Positions 46,539-56,091 of a DNA stretch of 64,000 nucleotides are shown here, piece by piece. Position numbers and translations under genes: made by a program. The DNA comes from Chryseobacterium sp. SSA4.19 (GTDB taxonomy: Bacteria > Bacteroidota > Bacteroidia > Flavobacteriales > Weeksellaceae). The first letter of the stretch is position 1; each line of letters opens with the position of its first letter. The stretch covers positions 1-64,000 of the forward strand of contig NZ_JAKVIP010000019.1 of NCBI RefSeq assembly GCF_022601875.1. Reading direction: 5' to 3'. Under the pieces are notes generated by a model. That model did not search any database and had not been told where the DNA came from. It saw only the letters and a program-made list of their open reading frames with translations.

Positions 46539-46838
46539 ATGATAATGATTTTATCAGCATTTTGGCCATTTTACCAGTTCCTTTGGACCGTATTCTTCAT
46601 TATAATGTTCCTAGTAGGATTCTGGTGTATTTTCATGTTTTTCGGTTTTGTCATTCCTTTATGGTTAACCGAAGGCTTAAAAGAATATTTCGGAAAAGTA
46701 AAAGCTTTTGATCCGGAAGATGTCAGAAGTAAAATGGTATATGAGCAGGAGGGTGCAGAGGTTATTTACAATGAGCCTAAAGGTCATGGTCCATTCATCC
46801 ATGATCATAGCCACGACAGTCACGGACATCATCATTAA
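46539..46838 (+). CDS. Small membrane protein with histidine-rich C-terminus
   Basis: A 99-aa protein with two closely spaced hydrophobic segments (about 3-25 and 27-43), a soluble acidic stretch (FDPEDVRSKMVYEQEGAEV) and the C-terminal HDHSHDSHGHHH, a likely metal-binding tail. It has a consensus promoter and a terminator of its own. No family recognised; a metal-sensing or respiratory accessory role is possible but unsupported. Confidence 0.7.
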   Translation: MIMILSAFWPFYQFLWTVFFIIMFLVGFWCIFMFFGFVIPLWLTEGLKEYFGKVKAFDPEDVRSKMVYEQEGAEVIYNEPKGHGPFIHDHSHDSHGHHH

Positions 46839-46904
46839 TTGATTTTGTCATTGTTTTCTCACCTGAATTCTGAGGAAGCAATATCAAAGCAAAACAACAT
46901 ATAT

Positions 46905-46932
46905 AACCACTTATTTATTAAGTGGTTTTTTT
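46905..46932. terminator. Terminator between the His-tailed protein and the AraC gene
   Basis: AACCACTTA (46905-46913) pairs with TAAGTGGTT (46919-46927), followed by T5. The AraC gene converges from the right, its stop lying at 46936, so the hairpin may serve both. Confidence 0.78.
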
Positions 46933-46935
46933 CGT

Positions 46936-47808
46936 TTATTCATTTCTTAATTTTTCAGGAGAGATACCGAATTTCTTTTTAAACGCTCTGGAGAAATTCT
47001 GTACATACTCATAACCGCATTCTATAGCAATTTCTTTAATCATCATTTCTTTATTGATGATCAGCTTTTTTGCTTTCAGCATTCTTAATTCAGCCATATA
47101 ATCGCTTACCGTCATATGATAGTGTGCTTTAAATGATTTTCTGATGGTATTTTGATTAATTCCTATTGTTTTTCCTATTTCTTCAACCTTAATATTTCTT
47201 TGATAATTTTCATCTACAAACCTTCTGATGATTAACGGGGTTTGAGGCATTGCAGTAAGTGTATTTTTTTCATTGAACTGTTCGAATATGAGTATCAAAA
47301 GTTTGATGATTTTAGCTTCAACAAATAATTTCTGCATCATGCCTTTTTTAGAATAGCTGATGATTTCTTTTAAAATAATATGCATTTCAACAGTCATGTA
47401 AGGCGGAGCCAATTTATTGAGAAAGATGTATTGGTTATTAACCATACTTGCCAGGATTTCTGCATTTTCATTACTGACTTCAGGATTGATAAGGTTGAAA
47501 ATATAATTGTAATTGATCTGGATATGAAAATATTTTAAAGTTTCCTGATGTTCTGTCCACAATTCCGCATGACTTTCTGACGGACAATAATGAAGAAAAT
47601 ACTGGTTTTTCTTAAATAGAAATTTCTTTTCACAATCGGTTCCTATCAGATAGATATCAGGGCTCAACAAAAAGATAAGGTCAAAATTTGCTTTGCTTTG
47701 AATACTGAAAGAAGCTGAGAGTTTATTAGGATGAGGATCGTCCTGAATTACAATTTTAATTTCTTCTGAACTGAATACTACTTTTTTACTGGCTCGCTTC
47801 ATATACAA
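46936..47808 (-). CDS. AraC-family transcriptional regulator
   Basis: A 290-aa regulator with an unrecognised N-terminal sensing region (residues about 1-185) and a C-terminal AraC DNA-binding domain with two helix-turn-helix units: IKVEEIGKTIGINQNTIRKS and MIKEIAIECGYEYVQNFSRA followed by FKKKFGISPEKLR. It is divergent from the FISUMP-domain T9SS gene with a 130-base intergenic region, which makes that gene a candidate target. The N-terminal domain has no cupin signature, so the effector cannot be guessed. Confidence 0.88.
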   Translation of the reverse strand: MYMKRASKKVVFSSEEIKIVIQDDPHPNKLSASFSIQSKANFDLIFLLSPDIYLIGTDCEKKFLFKKNQYFLHYCPSESHAELWTEHQETLKYFHIQINYNYIFNLINPEVSNENAEILASMVNNQYIFLNKLAPPYMTVEMHIILKEIISYSKKGMMQKLFVEAKIIKLLILIFEQFNEKNTLTAMPQTPLIIRRFVDENYQRNIKVEEIGKTIGINQNTIRKSFKAHYHMTVSDYMAELRMLKAKKLIINKEMMIKEIAIECGYEYVQNFSRAFKKKFGISPEKLRNE

Positions 47809-47888
47809 ATCCTTAATATAATTTAAGTTATATCAATATCCGATAACAAAAATGTTGAAAATGATAACTTTAAATTCTAACAGACGTT

Positions 47889-47896
47889 TACTTTTG
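47889..47896 (+). promoter_or_regulatory. -7 box of the FISUMP gene
   Basis: TACTTTTG, 42 bases before the start codon. No TTG at the standard spacing, which would suit an activator-dependent promoter; the AraC gene is divergent from it. Confidence 0.5.
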
Positions 47897-47938
47897 CACA
47901 AAATTAATTATAATTTAGAATAAATAAAAATAATATTT

Positions 47939-50008
47939 ATGAAGTTTAGAAAAATATATTTTGTAGCACAGAAAATGATTCTGTTGATATTTATAATCTG
48001 TTTAAAAAATTCTACCTATGCTCAGCAATGGGAAGATGTAGGAGGTGTACCGTCTGTATCTGCAGGCGGAACCAGTTACAATAATCTGGTAATCTATGGA
48101 GGGAAATATTTTATTTCCTATTATGATGTTTCTGTGGCAAAAGGTTCTGTTCAGATGTTTGATGGAAATGTATGGTCATACGTTGGAGGCAGTGCAGGAA
48201 TTACGACAGGTACAGCAACTTATAATTCATTGTCAATTGACGGGTCAGGAAATCTTTATTATACCAATCAGGCAGGATATCCCGATACAGGTTTGGAAGT
48301 TCGCCGGTTTAGTGGTTCAGTCTGGACGCAGCTTCCGAAGCCTACTATTTCACAGGTTAATTATCAGGCTTCTGCAGTTTCGCCTGCCAATATTTTGTTT
48401 ACTTATTCAACGCATAACTCAGGTACCGTTCAGCGGTATGTAAATGGAACCTGGGAACAGGTGGGCAATACCGGGTTTTCTAACGGATCAAGTTTTGCGG
48501 AAATGGTCATCGGAACCAACAACAAAGTGTATGCCTGCAGCACATCCGGCGAAGTAAAAGTATATGAAAATACCACTTCAGCAACAGTTTCTGACAGCTG
48601 GTCGCTGGTAGGAGGAAGTATTGTCGATGCAGCATCGTCCGGTGAACAGTATACTTCTGATCTTGCTATCGATGCGCAGAATAACTTATATGTAGCGTAT
48701 GTATCAAGTTCGGCTAACGGAAAAAAGCTAAACGTTAAAAAATTTGACGGTACCAGCTGGCTGCAGGTGGGAAATAACAATTTTTCAACAGGTAAGGTCC
48801 AGCATGTCGCTATAGCTGTTACTTCTGAAGGAATTCCTTATGTAGTGGCAAGCCGCTGGGAAAATGATGATTTTTTACGGAACACAGTATATAAATTAGA
48901 TACAGCCACACAAACGTGGGGAAGCTTCGGAGGAGATTTTATTTCAGACGGGCAGGCAAAGTTTAATGACCTTGCCGTAGATGAAACCAATAATTATTTG
49001 GTTCTGGCCTATTCCCAGGATGGTACAAAAGTAAAGAGAATATCCCTTACAACACCTTGTAACAATGTGGATCCTGATAGCAATACAGGTGATCTCGGAT
49101 GTGTCAAATTTAATTACCGCGGCCAGCCGGTATCTTATACAACCGTAAGGGGAGCAGATGGTAAGATATGGCTCCAGCAGAATTTAGGAAGTTCCCGGGT
49201 CGCCACATCTTCTGATGATGCCAGTTCGTATGGAGATCTGTTCCAGTGGGGAAGATGGGATGACGGTCATCAACTGAGAAATTCTGCGACTGCTGGAACT
49301 CCTTCTCCGAATTCTCCTGACGGTTTAACAGGAACAGGCTCATTTATATTAGGTTCAGGAACAGGTTCGTGGTGGGCCACCAATGCAACCAGTGATGCGT
49401 GGAATGCGACCTCAGGTTCAAGTGTTACCTCCACGATCGGTGCTGATCCTTGCCATGCCATAGGACAGGGTTGGAGACTGCCCTCTCAGGCAGACTGGAC
49501 CGGCTTGGTAGCTGCAGAAGGAATAAATAATCCGGCCTCGGCCTATGCAAGCTACCTGAAATTGCCTGCTGCAGGATACAGAAGCAATACAAATGGTCAA
49601 TTTACGTACGTGGGAACAAGAGGATATTACTGGAGTTCAGGGACAGCGAATTCAGGAGGAAAATATTTATACATAGGTTCTTCTATTGTAACACCGGGTT
49701 CGGGAGGCCCAAGAGGACAGGGAGAATCGGTGCGGTGCACGAAGGACCTTGCCGGACTGTCTACTTCCGAGAATGTACCTCTTTTTAAACTTGTCGGGAT
49801 CTATCCTAATCCTACTCATGGAGTTCTGTACCTTAAAACAGATTTAGCTGTTGAAACGGTAACAGTAAGCAATATTTTAGGACAAAATATGTCAGTTCCT
49901 TTTTCTGATCATCAGATTAATATGCAGAATCTTTCTAACGGAATCTATATTGTGGAATTAAAATTCAGGAATGGTCAGACTTTGTCTAAAAAAGTAGTTA
50001 AAAACTAA
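47939..50008 (+). CDS. T9SS cargo protein with beta-propeller-like repeats and FISUMP domain
   Basis: A 689-aa exported protein. A basic, hydrophobic leader (to about residue 29, YAQ) precedes propeller-like repeats at about 30-375 (repeated pattern of tryptophan-containing strands such as GNVWSYVGG, GTWEQVGN, GTSWLQVGN). A FISUMP domain (Fibrobacter succinogenes major paralogous domain) follows at about 380-605, with DGKIWLQQNLGS, the Cys pair DPCHAIGQGWRLPS/GESVRCTKD and YYWSSG. A type A T9SS sorting tail ends the protein (IYPNPTHGVLYLK). Probably surface-exposed; ligand unknown. Confidence 0.87.
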   Translation: MKFRKIYFVAQKMILLIFIICLKNSTYAQQWEDVGGVPSVSAGGTSYNNLVIYGGKYFISYYDVSVAKGSVQMFDGNVWSYVGGSAGITTGTATYNSLSIDGSGNLYYTNQAGYPDTGLEVRRFSGSVWTQLPKPTISQVNYQASAVSPANILFTYSTHNSGTVQRYVNGTWEQVGNTGFSNGSSFAEMVIGTNNKVYACSTSGEVKVYENTTSATVSDSWSLVGGSIVDAASSGEQYTSDLAIDAQNNLYVAYVSSSANGKKLNVKKFDGTSWLQVGNNNFSTGKVQHVAIAVTSEGIPYVVASRWENDDFLRNTVYKLDTATQTWGSFGGDFISDGQAKFNDLAVDETNNYLVLAYSQDGTKVKRISLTTPCNNVDPDSNTGDLGCVKFNYRGQPVSYTTVRGADGKIWLQQNLGSSRVATSSDDASSYGDLFQWGRWDDGHQLRNSATAGTPSPNSPDGLTGTGSFILGSGTGSWWATNATSDAWNATSGSSVTSTIGADPCHAIGQGWRLPSQADWTGLVAAEGINNPASAYASYLKLPAAGYRSNTNGQFTYVGTRGYYWSSGTANSGGKYLYIGSSIVTPGSGGPRGQGESVRCTKDLAGLSTSENVPLFKLVGIYPNPTHGVLYLKTDLAVETVTVSNILGQNMSVPFSDHQINMQNLSNGIYIVELKFRNGQTLSKKVVKN

Positions 50009-50065
50009 TTTTATGGTAATAATGATCAGTAAAGTTTGTTGAGGCTGCTATTTAAATGATAGCTG

Positions 50066-50100
50066 GTTCAGGCGCGGGCAGAGCCCGCGCCTGAACTTTT
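50066..50100 (+). terminator. Strong GC-rich terminator of the FISUMP gene
   Basis: A perfect 14-bp stem, GTTCAGGCGCGGGC (50066-50079) with its complement at 50083-50096, loop AGA, then T4. It is strikingly GC-rich compared with all other hairpins of the window. The remaining gap to 50239 shows no ORF or other element. Confidence 0.85.
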
Positions 50101-50239
50101 AATGAGATAAAATAGATCGCTTATTTACAATCATAAAGAGGATTAAAACAAATGATGGTTTAATTTATAAAATTTATCTTTTTCATGAAAAGCCGGAAAG
50201 ATTGCTGAAAATGGATTATTTTAGTCATAAATTAACGAT

Positions 50240-53077
50240 ATGAAAAAATTTTATTCCGGCACACTGTTATTTCTCATCACATTTGTATTTGGACAGATAA
50301 GCTATACCATCACTCCGAATCCGTTTAATGAAACAGATGCCATTACATTGACAATACACGGGAATCAGATCGATGAAGCGGCATGGGGAATTTCAAACAA
50401 TGCAGTGTATATATGGTCCTTGTCACTCGATGTTAACTATCAGAACAGTCAGGATTGCCCGACCAACGGCAGTTGGAACAATTCTAATGAGACGAACAGG
50501 TTACAATATAATTCCGCAACGGATACCTATTCGCTAACCTTTACACCTACTGCCTTCTATGGCAGAACCGGGATCGGAAGATTCGGTTTTCTGCTGAAAG
50601 ATAAAACAGGAAATCACCAGACCTCACCCGATATTTTTGTGAATGTCGGAGTTTTAAACTTGACTCTGACTAATCCGGCACCCAATAGTCTGACCTCTGT
50701 GGCAACAGGAAATTCTGTCAATATTACAGCGGCTACCAATGTAAATGCAACCTTTCAGTTAAAGGCTAACGGAACTGTTGTGCACTCCACATCGGTTCCT
50801 GCTACCTCATATGCTTACACTTATACGGTTACGGAAGATGCGAATATGGAATTGATTGCTACGCAGGGTTCAACTTCGAAAACTTCCACATTTACGGTAC
50901 AGGTTCCGAGAACGGTAGTTTCGGAAGCAATACCGGGCTGGATCAGGCAGGGAATCAGCTATCACCCTACAGACAATACAAAAGTAGGCCTGGCCTTATA
51001 TGCACCGGCTAAAAATTTTGTTCATGTCATTGGAAGTTTCAATAACTGGATGGTGAATGATGCTTTTCTGATGAAACGAGATACTACAAATCCGGATTTA
51101 TACTGGATTGAACTGAGCGGGATGACACCACAGCAACTGTATACTTTCCAATACAGAACCAATGACCTGAGAAAAGTGGCAGATCCATATTCTCCACAAA
51201 TTTTATCTTCCTACGATGATCAGTATATATCATTGACAACATATCCGAATTTACCTCCGTTTCCTGCAGGACAGGGTTTTGAGGTTTCCATGTTTAAAAC
51301 AGGGCAGGCCGCTTATAACTGGCAAGTAAATAATTTCCAGCGTCCGGCAAAAGAAAATCTGGTTGTGTATGAATTATTATTGAGAGACTTCACACAGGAG
51401 AAAAACTGGCAGTCACTGATCAATAAAATCAATTACCTGAAAGGATTGAATATTAATGCAATCGAGCTGATGCCGATCATGGAGTTTGAAGGAAATCTTT
51501 CATGGGGCTACAATACTTCTTTCCATTATGCCCTGGATAAAGCGTACGGAACTCCGGAAAAGTTTAAGGAATTTGTTGATCTCTGCCACCAGAACGGAAT
51601 TGCTGTGATTTTGGATGTCGCTTTTAACCACGCCACCGGACGTTCGCCATTGGTAAGGCTTTGGAATACAGATCCTGATGGGGATGGTTACGGAAATGTA
51701 GCAGCTGACAATCCTTACTTTAATACCGTTCCTAAACATTCTTATAATGTATTTAATGATTTCAACCATACAAGTCCTTCCACGCAATATTATGTGGAAA
51801 GATGTCTTCAGCAATGGCTGACAGAATATAAAATTGACGGTTTCCGATGGGATTTAACAAAAGGGTTTACCCAGAACTGTTCTGAAACCGATGAAGCCTG
51901 TACCAATGCCTATCAGCAGGATCGGGTAGATATCCTGAAAAATTACGCAGACAAACAATGGGCAATCGATCCTGGTTCTTATATAATCTTTGAGCATCTG
52001 GGGACAGATCAGGAAGAGCAGCAATGGGCCAATTACAGAATCGCAGAGGGGAAAGGCGTAATGCTCTGGAATAACCAAAACGGATCCTACAATCAGAATA
52101 CCATGGGTTATAAAGAAAACAGCAACTTTGACAGAATGAATCATGCACTTCATGGTTTTACGAATATGAATGCCGTAGGATATGGCGAGAGTCATGATGA
52201 AGAAAGGCTGATGTTTAAAAATCTTGCCTATGGTGCAGTAAATGGAAGCTATGATGTTAAGAATTTAAATACAGCTCTGGAAAGGATGAAAGCTTTTGGA
52301 GCAACATTCTTTACCATCCCCGGCCCGAAAATGATCTGGCAGTTTGGGGAACTGGGCTATGAATTCAGCATTAACCGATGTGCAGACGGATCAATTAATA
52401 ACGGATGCAGAACAGATGAAAAGCCGGTTGCCTTCTCTTTGGGCTATGACACTGATGCCAACAGAAAATCGGTGTATGATACATGGGCGAAAATCATTAG
52501 TATTCGGAATACGTATCCTGTTTTCAGATCAAAAACATATACTGTTGAATCTAACAATCTTTCCAATGATCCGAACGGTTTAATTACAAGAATTTATATT
52601 TATGATAATCTGTTGACAGCCGGCGTGAAAAATATTGTAGTTCTGGCAAATTATTCCACGACAGTACAAAATGTAGTCCCTTATTTTCCGTATACGGGTC
52701 AGTGGCAGAATTTAATGGATAATGCGGTTTTAAATATCACCTCAACCACAAATCCGGTTACGCTCCAGCCGGGAGACTTCAGGATTTTCGAAAATTATAC
52801 AGGATCATTATCTGTAGCTGATGAAAATGTATCTAACAGATTATCACTTCAGGTTGCAGATAATCCCGTAAAAAGCGGAATGGCGAAATTAATTTACCAT
52901 AAAGCTAAAAAAGGAGAAATTACGGTTTATGACCTGAGCGGCAAAAAGCTGGATTCATTTAAATTGAAAGATGAAGACGGAATATATGATCTTAAAGCAG
53001 ATTATCCGGCAGGTACTTATCTGATACATTTAAAGTCCGATAATGGAACGGCCATCCAAAAAATGATTATTCAGTAA
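50240..53077 (+). CDS. GH13 alpha-amylase-family enzyme with T9SS sorting tail
   Basis: A 945-aa secreted glycoside hydrolase. After the signal peptide come two beta-sandwich regions (to about 215), a CBM48-like N-domain (about 225-350, VHVIGSFNNWMVNDAF), and the GH13 barrel: region I DVAFNH (D459, H464), region II GFRWDLTK with nucleophile D538, region III FEHLG with acid/base E585, and region IV SHDEER with D653. The last 80 residues are a T9SS sorting tail (YDLSGKKLDSF, AGTYLIHLKS). It should act on alpha-glucans such as starch or glycogen outside the cell. No SusCD pair is adjacent. Confidence 0.92.
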   Translation: MKKFYSGTLLFLITFVFGQISYTITPNPFNETDAITLTIHGNQIDEAAWGISNNAVYIWSLSLDVNYQNSQDCPTNGSWNNSNETNRLQYNSATDTYSLTFTPTAFYGRTGIGRFGFLLKDKTGNHQTSPDIFVNVGVLNLTLTNPAPNSLTSVATGNSVNITAATNVNATFQLKANGTVVHSTSVPATSYAYTYTVTEDANMELIATQGSTSKTSTFTVQVPRTVVSEAIPGWIRQGISYHPTDNTKVGLALYAPAKNFVHVIGSFNNWMVNDAFLMKRDTTNPDLYWIELSGMTPQQLYTFQYRTNDLRKVADPYSPQILSSYDDQYISLTTYPNLPPFPAGQGFEVSMFKTGQAAYNWQVNNFQRPAKENLVVYELLLRDFTQEKNWQSLINKINYLKGLNINAIELMPIMEFEGNLSWGYNTSFHYALDKAYGTPEKFKEFVDLCHQNGIAVILDVAFNHATGRSPLVRLWNTDPDGDGYGNVAADNPYFNTVPKHSYNVFNDFNHTSPSTQYYVERCLQQWLTEYKIDGFRWDLTKGFTQNCSETDEACTNAYQQDRVDILKNYADKQWAIDPGSYIIFEHLGTDQEEQQWANYRIAEGKGVMLWNNQNGSYNQNTMGYKENSNFDRMNHALHGFTNMNAVGYGESHDEERLMFKNLAYGAVNGSYDVKNLNTALERMKAFGATFFTIPGPKMIWQFGELGYEFSINRCADGSINNGCRTDEKPVAFSLGYDTDANRKSVYDTWAKIISIRNTYPVFRSKTYTVESNNLSNDPNGLITRIYIYDNLLTAGVKNIVVLANYSTTVQNVVPYFPYTGQWQNLMDNAVLNITSTTNPVTLQPGDFRIFENYTGSLSVADENVSNRLSLQVADNPVKSGMAKLIYHKAKKGEITVYDLSGKKLDSFKLKDEDGIYDLKADYPAGTYLIHLKSDNGTAIQKMIIQ

Positions 53078-53172
53078 CTAAATTTTAAATCAGATGTTTA
53101 TGTTGAATCAATAGAATTATAAACTTAATTTTTAAAATAATTTAGCATAATAACAAACATCAGGTGAAATAT

Positions 53173-53201
53173 AAAAAAGCTCATAAAAATGAGCTTTTTT
53201 T
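53173..53201 (+). terminator. Terminator of the amylase gene
   Basis: AAAAAAGCTCAT (53173-53184) pairs with ATGAGCTTTTTT (53189-53200), U-tract included in the stem. Confidence 0.85.
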
Positions 53202-53225
53202 GTTACCTATCAATCCGTATCTTTG
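53200..53225 (+). promoter_or_regulatory. Promoter of prfA
   Basis: TTG (53200-53202), 15-base spacer, TATCTTTG (53218-53225), 17 bases before the start codon. The spacer is slightly short and the TTG lies in the T tail of the preceding terminator. Confidence 0.55.
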
Positions 53226-53242
53226 CAAATTAAATTTCAACA

Positions 53243-54328
53243 ATGTCTAAATCATTAATTCCAAAATTAGAAGCGATAAAACAGAGATATAATGAGGTCG
53301 CAGATCTTATTATACAGCCAGACGTAATTTCGGATCAGAAAAGATATTCATCTTTAAACAAAGAATACAGCGATTTAGGGAAAATTGTACGTGTTTACGA
53401 TCAATATAAAAACGCCTTAGACAATATTGCAGAATCTGAAGAAATTATTGCAGACGGTTCAGACAGGGATCTTGTCGAAATGGCGAAAGAAGAAAAACTT
53501 GAAGCTCAGGCTAAACTTCCGGGCCTTGAAGAAGAACTGAAGGTACTTTTAATACCTAAAGATCCTGCAGACGATAAAAACGTTATTGTGGAACTTCGTG
53601 CCGGAACCGGTGGTGATGAAGCAGCAATTTTCGTTGAAGATGTCTACAGGGCATATACCATGTACTTCAAAACCAAAGGATGGAGACATGAAGTAACAGA
53701 TGCTAACGAAGCAGCAAAAGGCTACAAAGAATTAATCATGAAAGTAGAAGGCGAAGGGGTGTACGGGATCATGAAATTCGAATCAGGAGTTCACCGGGTA
53801 CAGCGTGTTCCCGAAACTGAATCGCAGGGAAGGGTTCACACTTCGGCTATTACAGTGGCTGTTCTTCCGGAAGCTGAAGAAGTGGATTTTGAATTAAATC
53901 CTGCAGATATCGAAATGCAGACTTCACGTTCAGGCGGAGCAGGTGGACAAAACGTAAACAAAGTAGAAACCAAAGTACAGTTAACGCATAAGCCGTCAGG
54001 GATGGTAGTTGTTTGTCAACAGGCACGTTCCCAGCTGGCGAACAGAGAATTGGCAATGGAAATGCTTCGTACCAGACTATACGACATCGAATTGCAGAAA
54101 GTTCAGGGTGATATTGCTGCCCAGAGAAAATCGATGGTCTCTACAGGGGACCGTTCGGCAAAGATCAAAACCTACAATTATCCTCAGGGAAGGGTAACCG
54201 ACCACAGAATCAATAAATCCATGTACAATCTGGATGCATATATGAATGGCGATATCGGCGAAATGATCGATGCCGTGATTATGGCAGAAAATGCTGAGAA
54301 GATGAAGGGCGAAGAAGAAAATTACTAA
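53243..54328 (+). CDS. prfA: Peptide chain release factor 1
   Basis: RF1 (361 aa) recognises UAA and UAG stop codons. The peptidyl-hydrolysis motif GGQ is at residues 234-236 ([11 protein letters not shown]); overall length and order fit RF1, not RF2, which carries a programmed frameshift in many species. Single-gene unit with its own promoter and terminator. It is the factor that would act at the TAG interrupting the gene upstream of rtcB. Confidence 0.96.
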   Translation: MSKSLIPKLEAIKQRYNEVADLIIQPDVISDQKRYSSLNKEYSDLGKIVRVYDQYKNALDNIAESEEIIADGSDRDLVEMAKEEKLEAQAKLPGLEEELKVLLIPKDPADDKNVIVELRAGTGGDEAAIFVEDVYRAYTMYFKTKGWRHEVTDANEAAKGYKELIMKVEGEGVYGIMKFESGVHRVQRVPETESQGRVHTSAITVAVLPEAEEVDFELNPADIEMQTSRSGGAGGQNVNKVETKVQLTHKPSGMVVVCQQARSQLANRELAMEMLRTRLYDIELQKVQGDIAAQRKSMVSTGDRSAKIKTYNYPQGRVTDHRINKSMYNLDAYMNGDIGEMIDAVIMAENAEKMKGEEENY

Positions 54329-54352
54329 TATTTTTTATTATAAGATATTTTA

Positions 54353-54379
54353 AAGTCTCTGTTATTAGAGGCTTTTTTA
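54353..54379 (+). terminator. Terminator of prfA
   Basis: AAGTCTCT (54353-54360) pairs with AGAGGCTT (54367-54374), one T-G pair, followed by T4. Confidence 0.75.
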
Positions 54380-54413
54380 TTGACATATGGTTAATCTTTA
54401 AAGGTTATATTTG
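54380..54413 (+). promoter_or_regulatory. Promoter of the delta-60 repeat gene
   Basis: TTG (54380-54382), 23-base spacer, TATATTTG (54406-54413), directly after the prfA terminator. Confidence 0.62.
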
Positions 54414-54467
54414 CAAAAATATTTTAATAAACAACTATTTAAAATAATTAAATAAAACTGATAATAC

Positions 54468-56000
54468 ATGAAGAAATACTACTTTTTATTGCTTTTAGCA
54501 ATTTCATATTTTACAACAGCGCAGACCTTCAGCTTGGATGCTTCTTTTGGCGAAAGCGGATATAGAAAAATCAACAGCACGACACTCTCAGATGCGATTA
54601 TGCTGCCGGACGGACAGTTTATGACGGCATACAACTCAAGTTCCCATATTAACATCAATAAAATCAATCAGAATGGTGTGGTTGATGCAGCTTTTGGAAC
54701 AAAGATAATTGATGTCGACAGCTACAGTTCGATCAATGAAAGCGAATCTGTGAAAAAAATGGTTTTGCACAATAATAAAATAATTATTATCGGAAGAGCC
54801 AATGCCAACCCGACTTATAGCTTGTATAATATGTTTATTGTAAGAGTAAATTTAGATGGGACTTTAGATACCACCTTCGGGACCAATGGCTTTACAAAAA
54901 TATCTTTGGGACAGAATGGTACGGCAGATGATATCGTTGTTGATGATGCCGGAAACAGCTATGTACTTGGTTATGACATGGGAGATTTCATAGTGAAATT
55001 TAATGCTAATGGAATTAAAGACAATAGTTTCGGAACCAATGGGATTCTTGCGCTTGGCACTTTTAACCCTATAAAATTATATCGTCAGAATGATGGAAAA
55101 TTTCTACTGGTAGGTTCAAAAAAGAATACTTCTACCAACATCAATGAGTCGTATATTGAAAGAAGATTAGCAGATGGAACCTATGATACTTCTTTCGGAA
55201 ATAACGGAAGTATCATTATGCCGAGTAGTACTCAATCTGCAGTAACGAATTTTGAATATGATTATTCAAATAATTCTATTTTGCTTTTACATTACGCTTC
55301 CGGGGGATATGACAGTGTATTTTTGTCTAAAATCCAAATCTCGGATGGTGCATTTGTCACCGGATTTTCAAACGGAGGAAGAACACCGAATTATTCATTT
55401 GCCAATGCTCCTACTTTATATATTTCACAGATTAAAGTGCTTCCGAATTCCAAAATATTGGTGATGGGAAATGTAAGCAATTTCTGGACGGCCAATATTA
55501 ATACGCAGTTGTTCTCAATGAGATTCAATGGAAATGGAACCATTGATTACTCAACATCATCCAACGGCTACCAGATATTTAATACGACACCGCCGTCAAC
55601 AGGAGTAAAAGCGGAAGACGTTCAAAGGCTGTTCGTTCTCAGTGACGGTTCGTTTGTACTCAGCTATTCCGGAAGTAGTGGCGGAGTGTATGGCTATTCA
55701 AGTTATTTAACTAAATTTACGGGTGGTTTCTTAGGAGTAAACGATACTGCTGTTGATACTGGCCAGAGTTCATTAGCGTTATACCCAAATCCTGTTGGCA
55801 ATACATTGACCATTCAAAACAAAAATAAAGGGAATGACAGTTTTGAATACCGTATTTTCGATGTTTCCGGAAAAATGGTGCAGAACGGAAGTTCTCAGTT
55901 CAATACAGAAACACATGTTCAGGAGTTGCAAAAAGGCAACTATATTATTCAGATAAAGACAAAAGATATCAGGCAATCATTGAAGTTTATCAAAAACTAA
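54468..56000 (+). CDS. T9SS cargo protein with delta-60 repeats
   Basis: A 510-aa exported protein: signal peptide ending TAQ (about residue 19), then delta-60-type repeats recognisable by LD.SFG.NG units (LDASFGESG, LDTTFGTNG, KDNSFGTNG, YDTSFGNNG), which build a propeller-like fold, and a type A T9SS sorting tail (LYPNPVGNTLTI, then KGNYIIQIKT). Surface-exposed or released; function unknown. Confidence 0.88.
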   Translation: MKKYYFLLLLAISYFTTAQTFSLDASFGESGYRKINSTTLSDAIMLPDGQFMTAYNSSSHININKINQNGVVDAAFGTKIIDVDSYSSINESESVKKMVLHNNKIIIIGRANANPTYSLYNMFIVRVNLDGTLDTTFGTNGFTKISLGQNGTADDIVVDDAGNSYVLGYDMGDFIVKFNANGIKDNSFGTNGILALGTFNPIKLYRQNDGKFLLVGSKKNTSTNINESYIERRLADGTYDTSFGNNGSIIMPSSTQSAVTNFEYDYSNNSILLLHYASGGYDSVFLSKIQISDGAFVTGFSNGGRTPNYSFANAPTLYISQIKVLPNSKILVMGNVSNFWTANINTQLFSMRFNGNGTIDYSTSSNGYQIFNTTPPSTGVKAEDVQRLFVLSDGSFVLSYSGSSGGVYGYSSYLTKFTGGFLGVNDTAVDTGQSSLALYPNPVGNTLTIQNKNKGNDSFEYRIFDVSGKMVQNGSSQFNTETHVQELQKGNYIIQIKTKDIRQSLKFIKN

Positions 56001-56021
56001 TATTCCTGAAAATAATTATAG

Positions 56022-56052
56022 AAAGCTGTCAGTCTATCTGATGGCTTTTTTT
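56022..56052 (+). terminator. Terminator of the delta-60 repeat gene
   Basis: AAAGC..TCAG pairs with CTGA..GCTTT (two-base bulge on each side), followed by T. Confidence 0.7.
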
Positions 56053-56068
56053 ATTTAAACAGATTCCT

Positions 56069-56076
56069 TATTTTTG
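56069..56076 (+). promoter_or_regulatory. -7 box of the prolyl oligopeptidase gene
   Basis: TATTTTTG, 15 bases before the start codon; no standard -33 TTG. Confidence 0.5.
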
Positions 56077-56091
56077 GAGAAATAGCTTCAT

